Assembly (NCBI RefSeq): GCF_901709675.1
Contig: NC_051104.1
Location: 7,756,501-7,820,500, forward strand
Reading direction: 5' to 3'
Source: Syngnathus acus
Lineage: Eukaryota > Chordata > Actinopteri > Syngnathiformes > Syngnathidae
Length of the DNA: 64,000 nt
Positions 43,675 to 54,696 of the stretch are shown in pieces. The notes beneath the pieces are model-generated. The model searched no databases, was not told the origin of the DNA, and saw nothing but the letters and a program-made list of their open reading frames with translations. Position 1 is the stretch's first letter. Every line of letters starts with the position of its first letter. The position numbers and the translations under genes are program-made.

Positions 43675-45578
43675 CATGTTTTTGAGATATATATATATAT
43701 TTTTCTTTTTTTATCACGCGCGTCAGCTTTGACTGGGAAATCTTTGACCTTTTTTATCATTTCAACAAAGCGTGAATGTCGATTTTGGGTTTCACCTCGG
43801 GCTTGGAGTCGGTCCGTGTTGTTCTAGTTATCACACCAAGAAAAGCGTTTATTAAATTTCCACTAAATGGATGCGGTTGACATTACAAAACAGGATTGTT
43901 TGGTCACGCTTGCGTTGTTCATCTGTGAGAAAATTCCCATGCGAGCAAGCTGGTAGTGACATTTTCCCTAATTCCTGCATCAGTAAACGTGACGTGGCAT
44001 TCTCTTTGATGGCCTCCACTAGGCGCCAGTCCATTTCCATGGAACAGTAGTGAAAATGTGGGACGAGACTAAATGTTAGTCGGACATTTTCCTCTGTCTG
44101 TGGTTGAAAACATTTTTAGTCTTTGACTTTTCATTAATTCACGAATCTGCAGAAGTGCCTAACTCCGAATAAAAGCATATCTCAGATATATCTTCTAGGT
44201 AGTCTGATTCCAAGTCCATTTGAAGTGTTTTACGCACAAAAGCCGCAATTATTTTTGCTTCTTTCATGACGTACTCGTCGTCTAGACTTTCAATGCGTCT
44301 TTTTCTTTTTTAATATCTGCCTATATGCGTATCCAAGTTGTGCGTCACCTGCGGCAGTTGGCTACTTTGTTTGTGGTCATCCAGTATGCGTGCTGAATGC
44401 CATTGTACTTTTCTCCCGTTATAAAATCAACAAAATGTCACCTCGTGCTCTTGATTTATTGCTTCTCCCCTCCGCCTTCTTTCTTCCTTACGCTATAGTG
44501 TGTCCAGTAAACGGTTCAAGCTGAGTAAATGGCGTTTTGAGATAGTCGCAGCATGTGGGCTGTGAGCCAACTGTCGAGTTAGTTCATCTTTTTTTTTTTT
44601 TTTTTTAAATCCCTGACAAGGTCATGTGAAGGTTTGTGCTGACAGCTGAGACGCTGGCGCTGCAGAGAAAAGAATAAAGATCAGATCAAGATGTTGCTGG
44701 ATTTAAATGTGGCGGCAGGCGTGCAGAAATGGCCACCTGCGGATGTTTATATTTTTCCATATTTTCATTCCAATGTCAGGAGAAGGCTGTCAAATCAATC
44801 CTCCAAGATTTGCTGCTTAAAAACACGAGCTGAGAGGTCCTCCTTTTCATCGAGTGGCCGCTATTGCTATTCACAAGAATGGAGGCCTAATTGTACACAG
44901 GCGGCAATTATCCAGTCTTGGATACAAAGATCCTAAGCTAGCGCGCTCCTTGACCTTTCTAACCAGTGGTCTATGCTAATAATATAGAGTTGTGAATGTC
45001 ATTGAGATCTGGAAAGTAAGATCTTTGAAATGTCTTTATCTAGCAGGCAAAGTGTCGTTTGGACTCGGGTGATGGCCCTCGCCATCGGTCCAAGTCAGCT
45101 GACGCAGCTGTGACGTTAATGAAGTCAACCGCTATGGAAAATGGATGAATGGATGTTTTATCTGTTTTTGTGTAGCAGACGACAACAGCAAGCACTGATG
45201 AAAGATGTTGCAATTGAAGTCATGCGCTGCGCCCAAAAGCTTCCCTGGTTATGCGTGGCGTCTTATCCACAACGAGCTAACCCGTCTGGGGGGATTTTGT
45301 TAAAACTGTGAAGATCATTTCAGACACACAAGATTGCACAAAATAGCTTGTAACCCCCCCCCCCCCTCCGATTTATTTTTTATTTTTGCCTCGCAGGCCG
45401 GCGTTAGAGGTTGGAGTTGAGGGAAAGGTCAGCCGTGTTGTCTCTCGTAGGTTACTAGACAGATGAAAAGGCCGTGAGCATTTGCCCTTTTTGTCCGAGC
45501 GTCTTCGGTCTGAAATGAGAGCGGGCAAAATTGGGTGTCACCAGAAGTATCATCAACATCAAAAGAACGTGATTGCAG

Positions 45579-45657
45579 GTGTGAGTGAGTGAGTGAGTGA
45601 GTGAGTGAGTGAGTGAGTGAGTGAGCGAGTGAGTGAGTGAGCGAGTGAGCGAGCGAG
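45579..45657 (+). repeat. (GTGA)n / (GAGT)n microsatellite
   Basis: About 79 bases of gtga units, with occasional gcga variants towards the right end, lie in the qtrt2-drd3 interval. Confidence 0.9.
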
Positions 45658-48204
45658 GTAGGACTGTACTCTGGGAAAATCTTGCTGCTTTCTGCCGCTG
45701 ATGTCTCAACTATACATCAGTGAAATAAAGCCGGGCGGGCAAAAATAGCTGCAGATTTTCACTGACAAAAACATCAAACAGATTGGCTCGAGTCGAACGC
45801 TTTTTCTTTACGGTTGTCAGTGCGACTGTCGAGCCTCATTATGTGAATCGCAGCAGCACCAAGTGGTCCGCCTGCCCGCCCGCCCGCGTATCTGAGAGCG
45901 GCAAAGCATTCAAAAGGTGCTAGACAGACAGAGCGTCTTGATTTCATACAGTGGTATCCTGTGATGGGTTGTTGTACTGGTGATATTGGGCAATATCGTA
46001 GATAGCATATTATAATGCATCTAATATTTCATATTCATATATTGTATAATATATATTTTATTATATATGTATATCTATATAATATTGATCAGAAATATAA
46101 TATTGGTTGTGATGCTTTCATAGAGATTGTACAAAATGTCATGATTTTCATGAGACAACTAATAAGACATCTAGTACTGTAGATTGGATTGTAATCCTCG
46201 GCCGATTTGCTCCCATGTCTCCTGAAGCCACAAAGTAATCCAGTTCCACTATCCGTCCGTGTATGTCATCCATAAGGGAATGTTCTGATGTTTATTACCA
46301 ATGATGGAGTCAGTACAGTTGAGCTTTTTGGGCCTTTTTTGATGAATAGGCTGCCGAGAAGCGGCACGTGAGGAACATAGGAAGACCGTAGGCCTTTGCA
46401 AAGTGCAAAGTGACGTCTGTTTTCAAACGCACGCACGCGGGCGGGCGGGCGGGCGGCTTTATGTTCATTTCAAATGCATGGCGTGGGCCACGAGTATACC
46501 CGCAGCCAATAAGCTGGTGACATATTGACACAAATCGTGTGCGTGCGCAATATTCTCTTTGTTCATTTTTTTTTTTCGGATGAACAAAAGGTATTCTGTT
46601 GTATCGACCCGCAAAAATAGTTGATTATATGAAAAACTAGATGGGATGACATTTGAAGCATAACCTCATTGTAGGTATAAAAATGTGTATTTAGGTTCTA
46701 TCCTGACAGTTTTACCGACTTTATTTTTATTCGCAGAGGATTCATTGATTGATTCATTTCTTTGCTAATTATAGCGCTAATATACTCTAAGTGTACTTAT
46801 TATACTGTCCTATAAATATTATTGCTCCAGGGAGCAAGTGTCATTTTTGACGGGCAATCAGTTGCTCCACCAATCCATCCGGAAGGAGGTCGAACTGTCA
46901 CAAGCTCGTCTTCTGCCATGGCTAAGCTATGCTAAATGCTAACTTGGGAAGCGAGCTATTTTTGACTCTGTTTTGACTGCTGATAGGATGTTGAAAGTCA
47001 TGTGTGTGACTTGCACTTGAGCCATGGCGCTGATGATGAAGAAGATGCAGCCAGCTGGGGCCGCCCGCGGGAGCCAAAATAACAGCTGGGCGACGCAGGA
47101 CACCAAAATAATTTGAACAAACCTTCACCGACCAAATAGAAAAATCTCAAAGCAAAACAGCAAATGACTTGCTCGGCGCAAATCTCGTTTAGATGAACCC
47201 GACGCTCGTTTTCAGATTGGCAACAGGTAGGATTCACGGGTTAATTGTTCCTTCTGTTATCGTGAAGAGCATTTCATTATTTAACAGTTAGGTTCTGCTC
47301 TATTAAGATGGGAGCCACAGATCATTTGTGCACCAATGTAGCCGCTAACGGCGTTAGTAAAATGCAACGTGCTTGATTCACCCGATAGGATTTCTCAGCC
47401 AGATGTCAAATTTTCTGTCAAATGAAAAGAAAGTTTCATTTGGTCAAATCCAGCAGATAAACAAACGCTGCGACCGGGGTGGGGGGACAATGTCTCAGAT
47501 TGGTCGTCACCGAGGGATCATGTGAGGAAAAAGAAAGTCGTGGACTGGTGACATCCTGCTGTGATTCAATTATCGGGTTCGCGCACGACTGACGAGAGAA
47601 GAGAAGTGAAGAGAGGGATTAACGGGACGAAGGTTTGAAAGTTTGATGACAGGAAAGAAGTAGGACAGTTGGAGGCTAGGAGTCTTTTAGCTCATAATAA
47701 TGAACACAAAACGTACGCTGCGGGAAGCCGCTTATTTGAGAAGAAAAATGACAAAATACACATTTGGGTTGAGGGTGGAGGAAGGAAGGAAGGAAGGAAG
47801 GAAGTTTTGTCCTAGCGTAGCTATCATATCAATGTTTGAAAAAGCTCGTGCGGCTTCCAAAGTGTGAATGCAAATAAGGCTTCTCCTTTTGTCCCTTTTC
47901 CTTGTCTCTTGCGTGCTGCCGTCACGGGCCAGCTGCCAACGTGGTCTGGCTGTAATTGCCGTGGAGATTGACAGGAGGCTGGCTGGGGGTAGAGAGCAGG
48001 AGCGGAGGGAGCGCTTTGCATAGGTAGTATGAGGAAAGATGTCATTGAATGCAAAGGGGCCTCGAGTTAAGCCTTATTTGCCACTAAGTGCCTTTTCCAA
48101 TATTGGCTCCGCTCATCTGCTTAATTCCATTGGCATCATTTGCAGCGTCTCTCACAGTGCAGTCATGGCGCCTTCTGCACTTCTTCTACCTCGACTGACA
48201 AAAG

Positions 48205-48388
48205 TACTGTATGCGGTAGATTTCAAAAGTCTGCACACCCCTGTGCAAAAATCGTTTCCAAACTTTTTCCACTATTCATGTGAACTATAGCCTGTACAAA
48301 GAGAGATTTTTTCAGAGGAAAATAAAGAGCGATGATAATGTGGGTGCAAAAGTGTGTGTATATAACTGAGGATGTGGCTGGGTTAAAT
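48205..48388 (+). mobile_element. Tc1/mariner-like element remnant (one end)
   Basis: The segment begins tactgtatgcggtagatttc, followed by aaaagtctgcacacccctgt. It continues with blocks ctatagcctgtacaaag, gataatgtgggtgcaaaagt and tataactgaggatgtggctg. The order and wording of these blocks match the left end of a Tc1-like family common in fish, as I remember it. The transposase and the opposite end are missing. Confidence 0.6.
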
Positions 48389-49981
48389 ATAATAACGTCC
48401 AATGTCTTTTCGATACAGGTAATAGATGGCATTTCGAGTGGAAAAAGTTTTAAAATGATTGATCACCAAAAAGCTGACATTTGAACAAGGCTGTGTTGAC
48501 GTTTGTTTTTTAATATAAAAAAACGATACCGGCAAGAGTTCACTCCGATGTCCGGCCTTTGCTTCCCGTCTTTTCATTATCTCGGGACCCCCCCCGAAGA
48601 GAAGAGCCACATTGTAATGCAAATTCTCAGGGCAGCGGGAGCGTTTGCCCTTTAATCCGGCGCGCCAAACAACATCTGAAAGAACACGTCGAGCCGAGCG
48701 GGGAGCTCTCCAGAGTACGTTCATTTTTGCGCCCAGCTTTTGCATTCATTGTGTGCGTCCCCATCTTTCCTTCATTTTTTCCTTGGACTAATTTCCCATC
48801 AGCTCATATATAAATTGGAACCCTGGAATATAATTATTCCTGCTCATAGACAGCACATCCATCCCGAGTAGCCGTTAATGAATGGAAGTCACAGAGCTGC
48901 CTGCAGCTCAAAGATATTTGGATCCCCGCCGAGTGTTGTTGAGGGAAGCAGAAGTGATCAATCAACCCGATATGGCTCCGAGACAATTATTTGGCTTTAA
49001 AATCCTTCGTGGCAATAAAGTTCTTCTTCTCTATTGCAATGATTTGATTACAGTTTCATATATTGAATCCACGGAAGATTTTAAAAATGTCGAAACTTTT
49101 CTGCATTTAGTTAGGTAAGACGTCGATGGGCATTCTTGTCATCCGTCTGACTAGCTTATCTACTATTGAATGCGGCGAAAGCAAATACGCACAGATTTCG
49201 GGAGTGTATCCAATTAGCGGGCGGGACAGCGTTTGCGTTGAATGCGCCACGTGAACAAGCGCACTTTTGAGCGGCAGCGTCCTCGTTGAAAGGTTTTGAA
49301 GTCGCCCCCGAGGGCAAAGCATTCCATTGCAATGCTGTTAGCGTGTCATTTGATTTTATTGGTTTAGGTCGAAAGGCGTTTTATATTCCGTCTGCAGAAC
49401 GACATGAAGATGAGTGTTAAACAATTGTCTTGCCTCCAGCGAGCTATTTTTACTTTCTTGACTAGCAACAGGGTGTCATCGCTGACTAGGAACTATTTTT
49501 TTGTTCAAACTTTATTTTCAGCAGCACTACGCTGTTTCCCAGAAGAATCCAAATTGCCGAAAAAGCCTTCCGAGTGCAGCGTGACAGCCGTCAAATGGGA
49601 CACGAGGCTGCCTCGCTTGTCGGCTCTTATAAGCACACCTCATTTCACCTGCTCCTTACAATACGCGGCGGCGTCACATTTTTATTTCTATTAGAGCCGC
49701 CGTGAAGCCTTTGGCAGCAAATGTACGTGCCTAACTAAATTGATGAAGAATTTTCATGCAAACATTGAACAAACGTTCATTATTATTTATTACGAGCATT
49801 TGCCGATTGAATGTTTACAAGCCTGTGACAGAAAAAACGATTTTTTCTTTCTTCAGCCTCATCCTCAGGGCAATCTAACCATTCATATTCATGAATTCAG
49901 TAACATTTGCCAAAACATTGGCTTGATTGCGCCTGTTTTTGAAAATTCATCCCCCAAAGCTTGCTTGTGTAATGTAGAAAC

Positions 49982-50109
49982 ATGAAATTTGGTAGGCGTG
50001 TCAATCATGACTAAATCAACAACTAAAAATTGTCTTGGTAATGCCTCCTGAAATATTTTGTAAATGAAATCCCAAACACTTTGCAAGATGAAATTTGGTG
50101 GGCGTGTCA
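49982..50109 (+). repeat. Short internal duplication (atgaaatttggt.ggcgtgtca)
   Basis: A 22-base motif occurs at 49982-50003 and again, with one difference, at 50088-50109. Wording of this type (tgaaatttggt..gtgtc) is frequent in dispersed fish repeats, but I cannot name the family. Confidence 0.5.
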
Positions 50110-50506
50110 GTTTGGAGTCAAAAAAGAAAGTCCCAGTTTTGATTAGTGCATGGTTGGCTAAATTTGATGACTCGCCATGAGCACAAAATAATTCGAGTCC
50201 ACAAGGTCTTGTGAATGAACAAAGTGGCTGTTGAGGTGCATGAACACAGCTTGCTTTTCATCCATTTTCAAATTCAATTAAAGGAGTTGTGGGGTCGTGC
50301 TCATCACCATGGCGCTCACTTCATACTGTACACTCTATTAAATATGCACTTTTCTTATCAAATATTGATTCCACTCGCTTGCCAAGAGGAGAGTACCGAT
50401 CCCATTGTTTTTTTTTTCTGTTTTGATTCTATTTCCCTCCCGTTGCTTCTTCTCACGTCATTATTAGCGTGTGAGTAACTTCACAGCATGCGTGTGGAAT
50501 GATGTC

Positions 50507-50512
50507 TTTATT
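50507..50512 (-). terminator. drd3: Candidate poly(A) signal of drd3
   Basis: An AATAAA on the minus strand lies about 300 bases past the drd3 stop codon, and another near 50543-50548 about 265 bases past it. A 3' UTR of about 0.3 kb is proposed. Confidence 0.5.
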
Positions 50513-50811
50513 TACAACACTTAAATGGAACCTGATGTTGATTCTTTATTTATTTTTTTTATAAGATGGTGGCCTAAGTCAAAAAAACGTCCTCCGCATT
50601 TGATATTCCAGTGTTTTTTCCTGGTTTGCATGCACTGTAGGATGGGACAATATGTGCGTGACACGAGTCAGTCCACACACTGCTGGCGTCCACAAAAACT
50701 CGGGCCGATCCATGCCGCAGCCCTTTTTCCGGAAAGAAAATGCAAAAACAATCCCACTTTGTCCGCACCCAGGAAGAAAAAGTGAGTTTTTCAGTCTTTT
50801 TCTCTCTCTTC

Positions 50812-53800
50812 TCAGCAGCTGAGGATCTTGATGAAGGCCCTGCGGAACTCCACGTTAAAGGTGGTGTATATGATGGGATTGAGAGCGCTGTTGACGTAGC
50901 CCAGCCAAGTGAAGGCGCTGTAGAGGCCCGGCGGGACCCAGCACGTTCTGCAGTGCGTGTTCAGGATGTGCGTGACAAAGAAAGGCAGCCAGCAAATGAG
51001 GAACACCCCTGAGAAGGTGAAATGATATTTTTAGTGCAAAACTCAAGATAGGGAGTTGAGAAATGAAGAGATATATGTATATATTTTTTAAATTAAAACA
51101 CATAACAAATGACATCTCTCCTCACCGAGCACGATGGCCAACATCTGAGTGGCCTTCTTCTCACGGGCGTGCATGCTCCTGAATCGGGGGTTGTAGTTGT
51201 TGAGTGGCCGCAGCGTGTTGCGCGTGCGTCCGTTGGAAACTTTCTTCGCCAGCGACGCCTGCCGGCTGTTCTCCGCCGCCCTCGCCAAACTGCTCCCGGA
51301 CACCGGCGCCGCCTCATTGCGCTCCACGTCCAACTCGGTGCGACCGCAGGAGGCGTGGCTTATGCTGCAGTAATTCTGCAAGTCCACCGGGGGCAGCGCC
51401 GAGTTCTCCACCGGTTGCGTTTTGGGGCGCTTTCGCCACAGACATCCCGACAGCAGGTCGGACTTGGACGGGCCCGGGGCCTCCACGCACTGCTGGCGGG
51501 ATTGAAACAACATTGGCCAATTTGAAGGCAGATATTACAAGATAAATTCCTCATTCTAAGCAAATGATGTCATGTTTTTAACATACAAAATGTCCCCAAA
51601 TTGCCAAGTTGGGCATTTCAAGAAAAAAGTCAATTCTTTTGTGTTAAAAATGTTGGAATATTACAATTAAAAGCAAAATTACTTGAAGAAAATAGTAAGG
51701 ATTTTGCTAAGAATAAAGGTCGAAATATAAGCAAAATACGTCTTTTTCAAAAGTCCTATTTTTGTCCACTTCAAGTTTTTTTTACTAGTATAAAGAGACT
51801 TATTTGTTGTAATATTATGGACTAAATAAGAGAGAGAATATAGTCTGAATGTTACCAGACAAAAACTCATAAGAAAAATAAAGTCGATGAATTTTATGGG
51901 CACAAATTGGTACGATGAAGAAAATCGCAGTGTTGAATGACACTCACCACTTTGATCCTTATAGGTGAAAGGTCACGGTTGGTCTTGGGCGGGTCGTCCT
52001 GCAGACAAGTCTCCTGGCGGATGAGAGAGGCAAGTCAATGATTCAATCATTCCCTTTTCGTACACTATTGACTCGGGTTGCAGCTATCAAATACATTTTT
52101 GCAATTGATTATCCTCCATCAATTGGCCAGTATTTATTACAATCTTCACTGGAATGATCAATGTAACTGGGACACATTTAAATATTAGTTAACTGGACCA
52201 TTCATCATCATAATAATAATGTTTTTATATAAGCTGTGTTGAACATTATGCAGTTGTTTTTTTTTTTTTTCCTCCAACTTTAAGTTGTGCAATTTCCTTC
52301 AAATTACATGTCCCCCTACTGAGGGCCAAATAACAGTTTTCCCATTATAATGGTATCAAATTGCAGGACTGCTTGTCCATCAGCGTGATTACGCATTTCG
52401 TTTTGTGTCGCTGAAGGTCACACTGGGTGTGTGTGCGTGCGTGCGAGTCTATTGGATGTGAAAGGAAGGTTCCGATATGAAGGTGAATTTGATGCATAAT
52501 GCAATTGTTATTCATGCGGCACGACGCTCAATACAACAAATCTAACAATGACATCGCTGTGTCAAGCTTAATACAAATTGTTTTTCATTATTTAGTCAAT
52601 TTAAAGTCTTTAGTTTCCATTCAGTTGAAATTTAGCAAATGAGTTGCAGGCTGCTAAAAGATGCTAATGTAAATGAGTGTGTCTGCCTCACAATCAAGTC
52701 CAGGGTGTGCCCCAACTCTTGCCACAAAATCACATGGCGTAGGCGTCAGCTCACCCGAGACTTGAATACGGACCGACCGGCACAATAATATAAAATGACT
52801 TAATGCACCAAGCCCTGGGGGGGAGGGAAGCTCTGACCACAGAGGGCGGCGTTGAGCCGGGCTGCACTTTCCCGCTGGCCTGGCTGAAGGTGATCCTCTT
52901 CCTCCTCATGCGAAGGAAGACGTAGATGCGAATGTAGACCAGCAGCGTGACCACGAAGGGCAGGTAGAAGGACACCACCGACGAGTACACCACAAAGTCG
53001 GGGTTGGAGATGGAGCACACCGTGGGGTCGTCTGGAACAACAAAAGGCACGCTTGAGCCCCAACCATCGACCTTGATGAATCAGTCTTGATGTGGGGTTT
53101 TTTTTTTCCCTCTCTCATTCATTCTAGCACTTAACTCAAAAGTCCACTAGAGTGGATGGTTGAGTTGGACGTGGCTGGGCTTTCACAGTCTTCCCTGCTT
53201 GATAGTCTCGCCGCATACTCAACTGTACCCTTCCTCTGGCTTGCAGCTCATTACCGTGGGCGTGATTGCCTTTGACACGGTGCTAGCAGCACGGCTCGCA
53301 CGTTCACATCCGCCAGCTCTCCCTCCCTCCCGTTAAATATATGCCGTTTACTTTATGTGCCCAAATCATGTGAAATGATTGCCTTCCCCCGTGGATCAAT
53401 AAGACACAAAATGATGTCGATGGCAGCCATGATAAAAGGATAATTACGTGAGCTGTCTTGCTCAAAGTCAGCCTTGGCTAATATTATGCCGTGCCGTTGA
53501 CGCCTGTACGTGAGTGAATACATTTGGAAAACGTCTGACTTGCAAAATGAATTTTCACAGCCACGAGTTTCAATCGTTCTTTGGCAATTGGAACAGTTTG
53601 TTTATGATGATCAGGATGCACCCGGCGTGTAACCCCTGCGCGACCCTAACCCTGCCATGAACTCCCATCATAGTCCCTCCCTCCCGCCCATTGTTTGCCA
53701 GCCATTGAGCAAAACACAGCGACTGAGTTTCCGTGACCCTTCAACTTTTTCCGAGTACAATCTTAATCTAGTACTATTCCAAATAGTCATAACAATTGCA

Positions 53801-54663
53801 CTAGGTTTCTCGCCTGACAACAAACGCTGGGGACAAAGTTTGATTCCCAGCTCAAAAGAGCTAGAAGACATTACAAGCGGCACAATGAAAGTGTGCTCAT
53901 GATGTCAGAGCGGGACTTTGGTAGGCCGCGCTAAGAAACCGACCGGAATGGCACATTTATTGGTCGCTGTCGAAACCCACCTGTGGTGTTGAAGCCAAAC
54001 AGCAAGGGGCAGGACACGGCGAAGGCCAGCACCCACACCGTGGCGATCATGGCAAACACTCTCTTGCGAGAGCGGTGCGTCGTGTTGTACAACATGGGCA
54101 TCACCACCGCCGTGTACCTGTGCACACAAAAACTCTGGATGTGAACAAAAGTAGGCATTTTACTGAAGGAAAAAGTCTGCAGGGTCATTTTATTGTTTAA
54201 ATCTTTTTTTCAAATACATTTAAAAATAATCTAAAAAAAAAAAACAAGTGATTGTTTTAATTTGACCAGAAAATAATTCCCTCTTCATTTATTTTCTGAA
54301 TGATGCTCATGCACGCTCTGGAGGGGGCAGAATAAATCTCACAGACTGCCCGCCCGCCCGCATGCAAACAAAAGAATTCACCCACAAGAAAAACACCGCT
54401 GTGAGAAATATAAAGAGCGACCAGGGCGAGCTTTGATCAATCAACTTTTGGATTTGGTTTCTAAAAGAGGCGTACTGGACAGGAAGTGTGCGTAATGAGC
54501 TTGCGCAACATCGCTGCGGAAGGGGCGACGATTAACGACCGACCCGGGAGCCAACGCGGATGGCGCGTTTCGTCGTTTGGGGCCAGTTTGCTGCCATGAT
54601 TGTTTATGCTCATTGGACTAATTCCTCCAGCTCCTCTTTGAGGCCAAATGCCGGGCAAGCGCA

Positions 54664-54696
<33 letters not shown>

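Larger units (their letters stand above)
43691..50506. other. Gene-free interval between qtrt2 and drd3
   Basis: About 7 kb with no convincing exon on either strand; open frames here are short and lack family similarity I recognise. It contains a (GAGT)n microsatellite (45579-45657), a poly(C) near 45355-45366, an AT-rich stretch (46010-46090), a (GGAA)n run (about 47777-47803), a Tc1-like remnant (48205-48388) and a duplicated short repeat near 50 kb. AT-rich, homeodomain-site-rich segments around 44690-44930 and 48880-49020 look like candidate regulatory elements, but that is impression only. Confidence 0.5.

Noticed and set aside
44691-49694. Several 60-96-codon open frames in the qtrt2-drd3 interval
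   Set aside because: Composition is non-coding, no splice-consistent partners were found and no family motifs are visible.
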